Position numbers and translations under genes: made by a program. From assembly GCF_050946515.1 (NCBI RefSeq), contig NZ_JBMNUX010000005.1, positions 117,090 to 181,089 of the forward strand: a stretch of 64,000 nt of DNA, read 5' to 3'. This document shows positions 16,703 through 25,435 of this stretch, one piece after another. Source of the stretch: Tractidigestivibacter sp050946515. GTDB taxonomy: Bacteria > Actinomycetota > Coriobacteriia > Coriobacteriales > Atopobiaceae. How positions within the stretch are numbered: position 1 is the stretch's first letter; every line of letters begins with the position of its first letter. A model generated the notes under the pieces. That model did no database searches and was not told the DNA's origin. It was given only the letters and a program-made list of their open reading frames with translations.

Positions 16703-17542
16703 ATGGGCAGCAAGATCGTCTTTCTCGATGTCGACGGCACCATCACCGACTACGAGAACAAGATTCCAGACTCAGCCAAGCGCGCCATCCGCGAGGCTCG
16801 CAAGAATGGCAACCGCGTGTACATGTGCACCGGTCGCTCGAAGGCCGAAAACCCGCCCGAGCTCTGGGCCATCGGCTTTGACGGCATGATTGGCGGCAAC
16901 GGATCCTACGTGGAGGACAACGGCGAGGTCGTCATGCACCAGCTGATTACCGCCGAGCAGTGCCGTCACATCGTGGACTGGCTGCACGAACGCGGTCTGG
17001 AGTTCTACCTCGAGTCAAACAACGGCCTCTTCGCGAGCGAGAACTTCCGCGAGGCTGCTCGACCGGTCCTTCGCCTCTACGCCGGTCGTAAGGGCGTGGC
17101 CAACGCCGACCAGCTTGAGACAGATGACGTGATGCACGGCATGGTCTACGGCGCCAACCTCTACCGCGACGACGTGAACAAGGTGAGCTTCATCCTCAAG
17201 AGCTACCAGGATCACCTCGACTCCATCAAGGAGTTCCCCGACCTCAAGTGCGGCACCTGGGGAGGCGCGGGCGAGACGGCGCTCTTTGGCGACCTTGGCG
17301 TGAAGGACATCACCAAGGCGCACGCCGTGGACGTGCTGCTCAAGCATTTGGGCGCCGACCGCGCCGACACCATCGCCTTCGGCGACGCCAAGGTGGACAT
17401 CCCGATGTTCGAGGCGTGCGCCGTGGGCGTCTGCATGGGCTCCGGCGGCGACGAGGCCAAGGCGGCGGCAGACTACGTGACTGACGCCGTGGACGACGAC
17501 GGCCTCTGGAACGCGTTTGTGCACTTTGGGCTGGTCAAGTAG
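16703..17542 (+). CDS. HAD superfamily Cof-type phosphatase
   Basis: 279 residues. The nucleophile motif is FLDVDGTITD near residue 7; motif II is CTGRS and the C-terminal metal motif is AFGDAKVDIPMFEACAVGVCMGSGGDEAKAAADYVT. The C2-type cap lies between (about 85-190). These enzymes remove phosphate from sugar phosphates or cofactors. It is 18 bases after the GH1 stop and so probably acts on sugar phosphates in the same pathway. Related to the HAD protein at 33399-34223. Confidence 0.9.
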   Translation: MGSKIVFLDVDGTITDYENKIPDSAKRAIREARKNGNRVYMCTGRSKAENPPELWAIGFDGMIGGNGSYVEDNGEVVMHQLITAEQCRHIVDWLHERGLEFYLESNNGLFASENFREAARPVLRLYAGRKGVANADQLETDDVMHGMVYGANLYRDDVNKVSFILKSYQDHLDSIKEFPDLKCGTWGGAGETALFGDLGVKDITKAHAVDVLLKHLGADRADTIAFGDAKVDIPMFEACAVGVCMGSGGDEAKAAADYVTDAVDDDGLWNAFVHFGLVK

Positions 17543-17555
17543 CTGCCGTCGGAGA

Positions 17556-17655
17556 GGTGCGAGTGCGCCAGCTGCGCTCGCACCCCTCACCCAGCTGGAC
17601 CTTTTCTTCTCCCCGCCCGCCATCAGCCTCCCGCTGACGGCGGGCGGCCCTTCTC
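17556..17655 (+). terminator. Two candidate terminators after the GH1-HAD operon
   Basis: The first stem is GGTGCGAG / CTCGCACC (17556-17584) with CCTTTTCTTCT some 15 bases downstream. The second is a perfect 9-bp stem CCGCCCGCC / GGCGGGCGG (17613-17647) followed by CCCTTCTC. Neither has an ideal U-run next to the stem. Confidence 0.5.
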
Positions 17656-17756
17656 GCTATTCACCAGTCTCCGCGAACGGCTCATTTTCAGACGTGAATG
17701 GCTTTTCTTGAAAAAGTCATCACAAGCCCTTCGCAATCGTCGTATATTGCATGTCA

Positions 17757-17850
17757 CGGCAAGGTTGTTACTCCTCGGGAGGCATCACTTGTGAGGGAGC
17801 CACGAGCGGCTCCGATGCGTCTCGCCGTTGGAGTACCTGCCGATTTTTTA
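17757..17850 (+). promoter_or_regulatory. BglG/LicT-type ribonucleic antiterminator overlapping an intrinsic terminator
   Basis: GGTTGTTACTCCTCGGGAGG (from 17763), continuing CATCACTT, matches the RAT pattern of bgl/lic/sac operons (GGxTTGTTACT, loop, AGGCA). The same 5' bases can instead pair with a downstream arm: CGGCA-AGGT-TGTT-ACTCC (17757-17773) with GGAGT-ACC-TGCCG (17830-17842), directly followed by ATTTTTTA. A smaller GGAGCC/GGCTCC hairpin sits inside. This mutually exclusive layout is how BglG-family proteins control beta-glucoside PTS operons. TATATT at 17743 may be the -10 box. No BglG-family gene is in the window. Confidence 0.68.
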
Positions 17851-17969
17851 TGTCGCAAATCCCCTCTCAACGAGCAGACGCCTAAGAACTTGGTGCCTAC
17901 CGGCCCATGGCACAGGCCGGACTCATATTCAGGGATTGCGCCCTCGGGCGCACGGGAGAAGGGAAAGCG

Positions 17970-19412
17970 ATGGCAAAGAAGAACTACGACGACCTCGCCA
18001 AGCAAATCTTGGACGGCGTCGGCGGCAAGGAGAACATCAAGAGCGTGACGCACTGCATCACGCGCCTGCGCTTCAAGCTCTACGACGAGTCCAAAGCCGA
18101 CACCGACACGATCTCCAAGCTGCCCGGCGTCATCCAGGTGCTCAACCCCAACGGCCAGTACCACGTGGTCGTGGGCAACAAGGTCGAGGATGTCTACGAC
18201 TCCTTCCTCAAGGTCTCTGGCCTCACCGGTGGCGGCGAGGTCGCTGCCGACGACGATGCCCCCGAGGAGAAGAAGTCCGCCGCGTCCGTGCTGATAGACA
18301 TCATCACCGGCATCTTCGGGCCCATCCTTGGCCCCTTCTGCGCCGCGGGCATCGTCAAGGGCCTGCTTGCCCTAGTCAGCTTCTTGATCCCGGGATTCGA
18401 CGAGACTGGCACCTACACGCTGCTCTACACCGTCGCTGACGGCATCTTTTATTTCCTGCCCGTCGTGCTTGCCTTCACCGCTGCCCGGAAGTTCAAGATG
18501 AACGAGTTCACGGCCGTCGCCATCGGCCTCGCGCTCGTGTACCCGACGATGGTCGCCCTCACGGGCGGCGAAGTCCTCGGCTCCATCGACCTGGGCGTCG
18601 CAGGGACGTTCTCCTGGTATGCCACCTTCCTCGGCATCCCCATCATCATGCCGGCCTCCGGCTACACCAGCTCCGTCATCCCCATCATCCTGATGGTGTG
18701 GTTCGCCTCCAAGATCGAGCACTGGTGCCGCGGGTGGATGCCTGATAGCGTCAAGATGTTCTTCACGCCCCTGCTGGTCATGACCATCTCCGTCGTCGTC
18801 GGCTACTTGGTCATCGGCCCCATCGCAACGCTGATCACCAACCTGCTGTCCTCGCTGTTCCAGGCGATCTTCAACCTTCCCGTGGTCGGCTCTGTTGTCG
18901 GCTCGGTCCTCGTCGGCGCATTCTGGATGGTCCTCGTCATCTTCGGCTTCCACTGGAGCCTCACCCCAATCATGCTCGTCAACCTCCAGAACCTCGGCCA
19001 GGACTTCATCCTCGCCTCGATGGTCTGCCACAGCTTCGCCCTTGGCGCCGTCGTCTTCGCCATGTATCTCAAGAACAAGGATGAGAACTTCCGCGGCATC
19101 GCTCTGCCTGCCATGATCTCCGCGTTCTTCTTCGGCGTCACTGAGCCCGCCATCTACGGCGTCGCCCTGCCCGACAAGAAGGCCTTCGTCAAGGCCTGCA
19201 TCGGTTCCGCCTGCGGAGCGCTCGTCATTGGTCTCTCTGGTGCCGTCTGCTACATGATGGGCAGCCTCGGCATGTTCCAGTGGCTCTGCTTCATCGACCC
19301 GAGCGGCGCCAACGGCATCACCGGCATGATCTGGGCGATTGTCGCCTGCATGGTCGCAGCTGTCGTCGGCTTCGTACTCGAGTTCACGACCTACAAGCCT
19401 GAAGAGGCCTAG
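17970..19412 (+). CDS. Beta-glucoside PTS transporter subunit EIIBC
   Basis: 480 residues from the ATG at 17970, preceded by GAAGGGAAAGCG; the frame open from 17907 lacks a better start. The EIIB domain (about 1-80) has the phosphocysteine in THCITRLRFKL near residue 29. After an acidic linker the EIIC membrane domain (about 105-470) shows many hydrophobic helices and the conserved GFHWSLTPIM and GVTEPAIYGVALP motifs. There is no EIIA domain, so phosphate must come from a separate EIIA. It is followed by a GH1 phospho-beta-glucosidase and preceded by the RAT/terminator leader. Confidence 0.93.
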   Translation: MAKKNYDDLAKQILDGVGGKENIKSVTHCITRLRFKLYDESKADTDTISKLPGVIQVLNPNGQYHVVVGNKVEDVYDSFLKVSGLTGGGEVAADDDAPEEKKSAASVLIDIITGIFGPILGPFCAAGIVKGLLALVSFLIPGFDETGTYTLLYTVADGIFYFLPVVLAFTAARKFKMNEFTAVAIGLALVYPTMVALTGGEVLGSIDLGVAGTFSWYATFLGIPIIMPASGYTSSVIPIILMVWFASKIEHWCRGWMPDSVKMFFTPLLVMTISVVVGYLVIGPIATLITNLLSSLFQAIFNLPVVGSVVGSVLVGAFWMVLVIFGFHWSLTPIMLVNLQNLGQDFILASMVCHSFALGAVVFAMYLKNKDENFRGIALPAMISAFFFGVTEPAIYGVALPDKKAFVKACIGSACGALVIGLSGAVCYMMGSLGMFQWLCFIDPSGANGITGMIWAIVACMVAAVVGFVLEFTTYKPEEA

Positions 19413-19430
19413 TAAATCGTCCTTAACTCC

Positions 19431-19463
19431 GGTGCCCCATCCCAGCGTGGGGCACCTTTCTAT
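19431..19463 (+). terminator. Hairpin between the PTS gene and the second GH1 gene
   Basis: A perfect 8-bp stem GGTGCCCC / GGGGCACC with a 10-base loop is followed by TTTCTATT. It lies 19 bases after the PTS stop and may lower, rather than stop, transcription into the GH1 gene. Confidence 0.75.
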
Positions 19464-19504
19464 TAGCATGAACACAGAAGTGTTAACCAAGCGAAAGGAG
19501 CACC

Positions 19505-20950
19505 ATGGGCAAGGGATTTCCCGAGGGGTTCTTCTGGGGCGGCGCAACCGCCGCCAACCAGTTCGAGGGCGCATGGAACGTGGACGGACGTGGCCCGTCG
19601 GTCGACGACCACATCACGGGCGGCAGCTACAAGGAGCCCCGCACGCTGACCGTGGACATCAAGCCGGACGTGCTCTACCCCAACCATGACGGCATCGACT
19701 TCTACCATCACTACGAGGAGGACATTGCGCTCTTTGCCGAGATGGGCTTCAACATGTTCCGCATGTCCATCTCCTGGAGCCGCATCTTCCCGAATGGCGA
19801 CGACGCCGAGCCCAACGAGGCGGGACTGGCCTTCTACGACCGCGTCTTCGACTGCTGCCACGCCCACAACATCGAGCCGCTCGTGACGCTCTCGCACTAC
19901 GAGATGCCCTATGCGCTGATCGAGAAGTACAACGGCTGGGAGAGCCGAGAGCTCATCGCCATCTTTGAGAAGTACTGCAAGACCGTCTTCGAGCGCTACC
20001 AGGACAAGGTCAAGTACTGGCTCACGTTCAACGAGATCAACTGCGGCATAATGCAGTTTGGCGCTCTGCTCGAGACCAGCATGTGCCGTGGCTACGAGGG
20101 TCCCGTCTCGGGCATCGAGACCACCATGCAGCAGCGCTGCCAGGCACTGCACCACCAGTTCGTGGCGAGCGGCCGCGTGGTCAAGTACGCCCACGAGCAC
20201 TACCCGCAGTTCAAGATGGGCAACATGGACTGCTTCATCCTCTCCTATGCAGCTACCTGCGACCCCGTTGACGTGCTCGCCAACCACTGGGAGATGAACA
20301 AGACCAACTGGTACTGCTCTGACGTGCAGGTTCGTGGCGCCTACCCCGCATGGGCCCCGCGCTTCTGGCGCGAGAACGGCGTCAAGCTGGACATCCAGCC
20401 GGGCGACATGGACGACATCGCCGCGGGCACGGTGGACTTCTACCCGTTCAGCTACTACATGAGCAACATCGTGGGCACGCACGACGTCGAGCAGACCGCG
20501 GGCAACATGACCTTCGGCGGCAAGAACCCCTACCTCGAGAGCACCGACTGGGGCTGGCAGATCGATCCCGACGGCCTGCGCTACGCGCTCAACCTGCTGT
20601 ATGACCGCTACCAGATTCCTCTGATGGTCGTCGAGAACGGCATGGGCGCCTACGACGAGGTCGAGGCTGACGGCTCGATCCACGACCCGTATCGCATCGA
20701 CTACCTCAAGCGCCACGTGCGCGCCATGCGCGAGGCCATTGACGACGGCGTTGACCTTATGGGCTACACCTGGTGGGGACCGATCGATTTGGTCTCCGCC
20801 GGCACCGGCGAGATGCGCAAGCGCTACGGCTTCATCCACGTAGACAAGTACGACGACGGCACCGGCACTTACGAGCGCCGTCGCAAGGACAGCTTCTACG
20901 CGTACCAGAAGATCATCAAGTCCAACGGCACCGAAGGGCTCGACGACTAG
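19505..20950 (+). CDS. 6-phospho-beta-glucosidase, GH1 (second copy)
   Basis: 481 residues. The GH1 opening FPEGFFWGGATAANQFEGAW, acid/base E177 in LTFNEIN and nucleophile E377 in VVENGMG are all present, and SAGTGEMRKRYGFIHVDKYDDG is the phosphate-binding signature. CGAAAGGAGCACC precedes the ATG. It lies just after the PTS EIIBC gene and should act on its product. It differs from the first GH1 copy mostly in the N-terminal loop and the ~200-250 region, which suggests a different aglycone preference. Confidence 0.93.
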   Translation: MGKGFPEGFFWGGATAANQFEGAWNVDGRGPSVDDHITGGSYKEPRTLTVDIKPDVLYPNHDGIDFYHHYEEDIALFAEMGFNMFRMSISWSRIFPNGDDAEPNEAGLAFYDRVFDCCHAHNIEPLVTLSHYEMPYALIEKYNGWESRELIAIFEKYCKTVFERYQDKVKYWLTFNEINCGIMQFGALLETSMCRGYEGPVSGIETTMQQRCQALHHQFVASGRVVKYAHEHYPQFKMGNMDCFILSYAATCDPVDVLANHWEMNKTNWYCSDVQVRGAYPAWAPRFWRENGVKLDIQPGDMDDIAAGTVDFYPFSYYMSNIVGTHDVEQTAGNMTFGGKNPYLESTDWGWQIDPDGLRYALNLLYDRYQIPLMVVENGMGAYDEVEADGSIHDPYRIDYLKRHVRAMREAIDDGVDLMGYTWWGPIDLVSAGTGEMRKRYGFIHVDKYDDGTGTYERRRKDSFYAYQKIIKSNGTEGLDD

Positions 20951-20976
20951 CCACACGCACGTAGACTGACGCGCAA

Positions 20977-21013
20977 GGCGGCGTCCCCAGAAACGTGGGG
21001 GCGCCGCCTTTTT
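20977..21013 (+). terminator. Intrinsic terminator after the second GH1 gene
   Basis: Stem GGCGGCG-CCCC / GGGG-CGCCGCC with a short loop is followed by TTTTT. It closes the beta-glucoside operon and faces the end of the next leftward gene. Confidence 0.88.
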
Positions 21014-21084
21014 CGAGCGACCGCTACAGGGCGGGACCGCCACCCGGGCGAGCGCCAACGGGCAAAGCGCCGCCTCGGCGCCGC

Positions 21085-22209
21085 TTATGCCTCTGCAGCC
21101 TCCTTGCCAGAATCGACATCCGAGTTCTGCGCGGGCTTCTTCTTTCCATCATCAAGCTTCACAAGCCCGATGAAGACGAGCACGAACGCCAGAAGGCCAA
21201 TAACGATACAGTTTGCAGCCGACGGGTACTCAAAGACCGTCCCCCACCCCATAAGCACCACGAATGCAGCAAGCACGAGAAGGGCTATTCCGGCAGCTCG
21301 CTGTCGAGACTTCTTTCGAGCAACACGCTCGGGGTCCTTCTCGAGAAGCGCCTGGTAGGCTGCGAGCGTCTTGTCAGCCCTGCTTTTTGCCTGGTCCAGC
21401 TCTGCCGTATTGGAGGTCGCTTCGTCCAGCGCCTGCTGCGCTGCGTTAACGTCTGCAACGTCTGCCTTCGTCTTCTCAAGGAGCTCCTTGGTGTCATAGA
21501 TCTTTGGAGCAACCTCTTTCTCGAGCTTGTCCTGCGCAGCGACGCATGCCGGCACTTTGGCGGCAAGGTTGCGAGCCTGCTGCTCGAGGGATGGATCGAG
21601 CTCGATGCTCTCTCCGCCCTCGCTGCTCGAAACCGTGAAATACAGGTGGCGGTCGTCATGCGTGGTGGTTTCAGACTTCACGGGCTTTCGACCGGCCACG
21701 ACGGCACCAGCCGGTCCGGCTACCGCGCCGCCGACGATTGCTCCGCCAAGGCTCATGCCCCCGCCAGAGACGTCGCTGGTTGCATAGATCGTTCCGCTGG
21801 AGTTGACCTCAACCTTGAGGTCCGGCAGCAGCCCGTAGAGGTTTTTCCCAACCCGAAGACGGTTGTGATACAGAACGACCGGACCCGCAGAGGCGACTTC
21901 CCCACTGTAGCTGTCCTGGAGCTCCTTGAATTTGTTCTCAAGCTCTTTTACGCTCTGGTTGTGCGCGCTCACCACGCGGCTCAGCTCGGTCTTCTTCTGC
22001 TCGACCAATGTGTTGTGGGCAGAGGTCAGGTTGCGGAGCTCCTCAGACGCCTGGTCGTAGTCCTTCTTTGCCGCAGCTAGCTGGGTTGGAAAGTCCTCGA
22101 CCTTCTCGAGTGCCTGCTCCGTCGGCTTGCTCGCTGCATCCACAGGGCTTGCAGCTTCCTCGGCGCCACCGGCCGCCTGCTCCGAAACGTCAGCATTCTT
22201 CTCGGTCAT
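21085..22209 (-). CDS. Coiled-coil membrane protein of unknown function
   Basis: 374 residues, not recognised. The N-terminal ~100 residues are charged, Glu/Ala/Lys-rich and predicted coiled coil (LAAAKKDYDQASEELRNL). A Gly-rich stretch near 165-190 (GGGMSLGGAIVGGAVAGPAG) looks like a glycine zipper. A second coiled coil follows (about 230-300). Two hydrophobic helices near 305-350 (IALLVLAAFVVLMGW and ANCIVIGLLAFVLVFIGLV) are followed by a Lys- and Asp-rich tail. No signal peptide is evident, so most of it is probably cytoplasmic. It begins 9 bases after the surface lipoprotein-like gene and so likely shares its transcript. Confidence 0.75.
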   Translation of the reverse strand: MTEKNADVSEQAAGGAEEAASPVDAASKPTEQALEKVEDFPTQLAAAKKDYDQASEELRNLTSAHNTLVEQKKTELSRVVSAHNQSVKELENKFKELQDSYSGEVASAGPVVLYHNRLRVGKNLYGLLPDLKVEVNSSGTIYATSDVSGGGMSLGGAIVGGAVAGPAGAVVAGRKPVKSETTTHDDRHLYFTVSSSEGGESIELDPSLEQQARNLAAKVPACVAAQDKLEKEVAPKIYDTKELLEKTKADVADVNAAQQALDEATSNTAELDQAKSRADKTLAAYQALLEKDPERVARKKSRQRAAGIALLVLAAFVVLMGWGTVFEYPSAANCIVIGLLAFVLVFIGLVKLDDGKKKPAQNSDVDSGKEAAEA

Positions 22210-22218
22210 GATTGCCTC

Positions 22219-23688
22219 CTAGAGCCCAACGGCGTTGACGCCGTAGACGGCCTGGTCATAAGTGAATCCCTCAAACTCAAGCTGGTCAATGAGCCCGCTT
22301 CTTGAGAATGACGTGTACTCCAGATAGTCCTCAGCCATAAGAGCGGCCTGCTCGTACCAATCGGCGCCGCAGTGGTCTACGCCGTAGGTTGCCTCTTCGG
22401 TGGTGTATCCCTCAAACTCAAGCTGGTCAATGAGCCCGCTGTACGAGAAGGCCGTGTAGTCTAGATAACTCTTGGCCCTGCTGACGGCGTTCTTCTCAGC
22501 GGTGGTGGGAAGGCGTTCCCAAGTGGCGTTGACCGTAAGGTCAGAGGTGACCGCTGAGAAGTCCGCGTCCCAGCCGGTGAACTCGTAGCCATCCTTGGTG
22601 GGCTCTTTTGAGGGCGCCTTGGCAGCCTCGCCGTTCTCGACCGTCTGGGTGTCCAGCGTTGTCCCGTTGCCATCGGTGAACGTGACGGTCCAGAGGTGAT
22701 TCCACGTAGCGTTGACGGTCATGTCCTGGGTAACGTTGGAGAAGTCAGCGTCCCATCCGGCAAAGGCGTCAGTGTCTGTGTCTTTTACGCTCGGCGCGCT
22801 CGCAGCCTCTCCATTCCGGACGAGCGTCTCGCCAATTGTGTTGCCGTTGCCATCAGTAAACGTGACGACCCACGCGTTGGACCACTGGGCCTCAAGCTTG
22901 GTGTCCTCGGTCGCGCCCGTAAGATACTGCGACCCCTTCTCCTCTACCACCCGAGCATCGCTGTCACCGCTGAGCTTCCATGCATCAAAGACGGCGCGAT
23001 CCTTCGTAAGATTGTGCGGAAGCTTGACTATGGCTCCCGACCCCGCAGGGGCTTCCGCGCTCAGCGTGTCATAGGTCTCGCCATCGCTCACGAGCGTGAC
23101 CTTGATGTCACTGGACGAGAAGGAGTACGAGTCAAAGATGGCGCGAGCCGTTGCCTCATTTGTTCGCCCGCTTGCCGTAGGGGTGACCACAAGAGCGTAC
23201 AGCCAGCCATCGACAATGCGACCGCGAGCCCAAACGGGAAAATCTCCGCTAGAGGTTGAGCTCACCGCGGTATAGACCGCGTCATCGCCTTCCATCTTGC
23301 CGGTAATTGACGAGAAGTCCATCTCGCTTGCAAGCAAAGATGCAAGAGTGGCCCCTGCGTCCTCCTTGGAAGCCTCGCGACGCGCCATAGTCACTCTCAC
23401 GTAGCTGCCGGAAAACGTACAGCTGCTTACCCCGAAGCCGTCTTCCTGCTTCTCTTGCGACATTCCCGCAGGGAGGCTGACCGTTATTCCCCCGAAGGTC
23501 TGAGACTCCTCAAGCGAGGCACCCGAGGGGCTCATGGCGAACGCCGACAGCAGCGCAATCACCAGCGCGGCAACGCCAACGATTGACGCAATGCGCAATT
23601 GCTTGGGGTGCGTGGCGAACGTTGTGAATAGCTTCGACTTGCCAGTCTTTTTCGATTGCCCAGGTGAATCTTCGTGATCTTGGTGCAT
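22219..23688 (-). CDS. Membrane-anchored surface protein with InlB/Flg_new-type repeats and two Ltp domains
   Basis: 489 residues. One N-terminal transmembrane helix (about 31-53, IASIVGVAALVIALLSAFAM) anchors a long outer part. Two to three beta-repeats of the Listeria-Bacteroides type (VTFTDGNGTT...GEAAKAPS...GYEFTGWDADFSAVTSDLTVNATW) lie at about 270-395. Two tandem 'host cell surface-exposed lipoprotein' (Ltp) domains close the protein, each with YLDYTAFSYSGLIDQLEFEG-type sequence (about 405-489). Ltp domains are known in phage superinfection-exclusion proteins and many Gram-positive surface proteins. GGAGGACGC precedes the ATG. Function unknown; adhesion or exclusion are possibilities. 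Confidence 0.82.
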   Translation of the reverse strand: MHQDHEDSPGQSKKTGKSKLFTTFATHPKQLRIASIVGVAALVIALLSAFAMSPSGASLEESQTFGGITVSLPAGMSQEKQEDGFGVSSCTFSGSYVRVTMARREASKEDAGATLASLLASEMDFSSITGKMEGDDAVYTAVSSTSSGDFPVWARGRIVDGWLYALVVTPTASGRTNEATARAIFDSYSFSSSDIKVTLVSDGETYDTLSAEAPAGSGAIVKLPHNLTKDRAVFDAWKLSGDSDARVVEEKGSQYLTGATEDTKLEAQWSNAWVVTFTDGNGNTIGETLVRNGEAASAPSVKDTDTDAFAGWDADFSNVTQDMTVNATWNHLWTVTFTDGNGTTLDTQTVENGEAAKAPSKEPTKDGYEFTGWDADFSAVTSDLTVNATWERLPTTAEKNAVSRAKSYLDYTAFSYSGLIDQLEFEGYTTEEATYGVDHCGADWYEQAALMAEDYLEYTSFSRSGLIDQLEFEGFTYDQAVYGVNAVGL

Positions 23689-23706
23689 GCGTCCTCCAAT
23701 GCTCGC

Positions 23707-23726
23707 AGAAAGGCTGCAGCCTTTCT
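23707..23726 (-). terminator. Perfect 20-base palindrome between MFS and surface-protein genes
   Basis: AGAAAGGCTGCAGCCTTTCT is its own reverse complement and can fold as an 8-bp stem with a TGCA loop. It sits 118 bases after the MFS stop and just before the surface-protein ribosome site. There is no strong U-run, so a regulatory role is also possible. Confidence 0.4.
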
Positions 23727-23844
23727 AGAAACCTGAAAGACACTTTATTGCACAGGCCGGACACAAATTATTCTCGCAGGTAAACGCACCTATATGAGCA
23801 CGAGGTCAGACGGTCTCAAGCACGCCTCGGCTATCAGAGCTTAC

Positions 23845-25266
23845 CTAGCGCCTCTGCATGTTGCGCGGCGACGTCACCCATGTCATGCTCGCCAACGGGA
23901 CAATCGCGATGCAGGCCAAGAGCGCATAGGCTATGCGCGAGCCGGTCATGGTGGCAAGAGCCATGTCGCTGGCACCCAGCTGCGCAGCATTGACGATTGC
24001 CGAGCAGACGCTCGTGCCAATGGCACCCGAAAGCTGCTGCAGTGTGTTGATCACCGCGTTGCCGTCAGGCTTTGTCTGTGCCGGGAGGAAGCCGAGCGAG
24101 GTGGTCATGGTGTTGCCGACCATCGTGCTCTGCCCAAGGGCGAAGACGATATAGAAGCAGATGGCAGGAAGCGTGGCCAGGTGGTCGCTGAAGAGCGCGA
24201 AGAGCAGCGTTCCCAGAAGCGCACAGCTGGCACCAAAGAGGATAGGCTTGCGGGCGCCCAGACGGTCGAGCAGCTGTCCGGAAAGCGGGGCCATGCAAGC
24301 GCCGACGATGCAGCCATACAGCAGGATCGAGCCGGCCTCGGTCTCTCCTGCGCCCATGACGACCTGGGAGTAATTCGGAATCAGGAAAGAGAGCCCAAGC
24401 ACAATGAACTGCAGGCAGACGATGGCGAGGACGCCAAAGTCAAAGCGCTTCTCGGAAAAGACGGAAAGGTGGATAAGAGGGTCTTCGACGCTGCGCTCGC
24501 GACGGATGAACAAAGCCAGGAAGATGATAAACAGGGCAAGCATCGTGAGCTCAAGCGGGCTCGTCCAGCCCCACGTTGCGCCCATATCGACGGCAAAGAC
24601 GAGCGACGCAAACGAGCCAGCAATGAAGAGCCAGCCAGGGACGTCAAAGGAGTCGCGCACGACCTCGTGGCTTTGGCGAATGGAGAAGATCCCCAAGAAG
24701 AACGAGACGACAAGAATTGGCAGGAGCGCCGCGAAGATGGCGCGCCAGCCGAAGTTCTCTGCGAGCCAGCCGCCCACCGAAGGACCAACCGCCGGCGCCA
24801 TGGCGGTAACCAGCGTGCCGATGCCCATCATGACGCCCATGTTCTTCTCGGGAGCTTGCTCGGTGATGATGTTGAACATGAGCGGCAGCGCGATGCCGGT
24901 GCCAATGCCTTCTAGGATGCGACCCATAAGCAGCATGGGAAACGAAATCGCCGTCAGTCCGCAGACGATTCCGGCAATGTAGAAGAGCATGGCCGTCACA
25001 AAGATGCGGCGCGTGGGAAAGCGGCGGTTGAGATAGGACGAGGTCGGCACAATTATTGCAAGAACGAGCAGGTAAGACGTTGTCATCCATTGAACAGTTG
25101 ACGTATCGATACCAAACTCCGCCATGAGTGTGGGAAACGTCACGTTCATGGCCGTCTCGACCGTGACGCCCGAGAACGACATGATTCCCGTAGCGACAAT
25201 AGACAAGATAAGCTTGGCGTCAAGCCTGCGCTCGAAGCCGCCGGTCGGGGTAGTGCTTTGTTGCAT
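23845..25266 (-). CDS. MFS drug:H+ antiporter, DHA2 (EmrB/QacA) type
   Basis: 473 residues with about 14 hydrophobic segments. Early motifs include TVETAMNVTFPTLMAEFGID, QWMTTSYLLVLAIIVPTSSYLNRRFPTRRIF (motif A-like) and MGRILEGIGTGIALPLMFNIITE, then MGIGTLVTAMAPAVGPSVGGWLAENFGWRAIF (motif C), typical of EmrB/QacA exporters. The encoded protein lies in the cell membrane and probably exports hydrophobic compounds. AAGGAGCTTTTCAC precedes the ATG. It stands alone, divergent from pepF across repeat copy C. Confidence 0.9.
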   Translation of the reverse strand: MQQSTTPTGGFERRLDAKLILSIVATGIMSFSGVTVETAMNVTFPTLMAEFGIDTSTVQWMTTSYLLVLAIIVPTSSYLNRRFPTRRIFVTAMLFYIAGIVCGLTAISFPMLLMGRILEGIGTGIALPLMFNIITEQAPEKNMGVMMGIGTLVTAMAPAVGPSVGGWLAENFGWRAIFAALLPILVVSFFLGIFSIRQSHEVVRDSFDVPGWLFIAGSFASLVFAVDMGATWGWTSPLELTMLALFIIFLALFIRRERSVEDPLIHLSVFSEKRFDFGVLAIVCLQFIVLGLSFLIPNYSQVVMGAGETEAGSILLYGCIVGACMAPLSGQLLDRLGARKPILFGASCALLGTLLFALFSDHLATLPAICFYIVFALGQSTMVGNTMTTSLGFLPAQTKPDGNAVINTLQQLSGAIGTSVCSAIVNAAQLGASDMALATMTGSRIAYALLACIAIVPLASMTWVTSPRNMQRR

Positions 25267-25435
25267 GTGAAAAGCTCCTTGGGGTTGGGGGTCCGGGTGG
25301 AGATGTCTCTAGATCCGCTCCGGACTCTTTAACTATAGCGAGATGCGCTGCTCGCCCCCCGGTCCCCTGAAAGTTGGCGAAATGTCATCACATTGCGCCG
25401 CGCGCACGGCCCGTCCGGCACGACTTGCGCGTCAG

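Noticed and set aside
19463..21058. Leftward 531-codon open frame over the second GH1 gene
   Set aside because: Antisense shadow of a clear GH1 enzyme with both catalytic glutamates; no ribosome site or recognisable domain.
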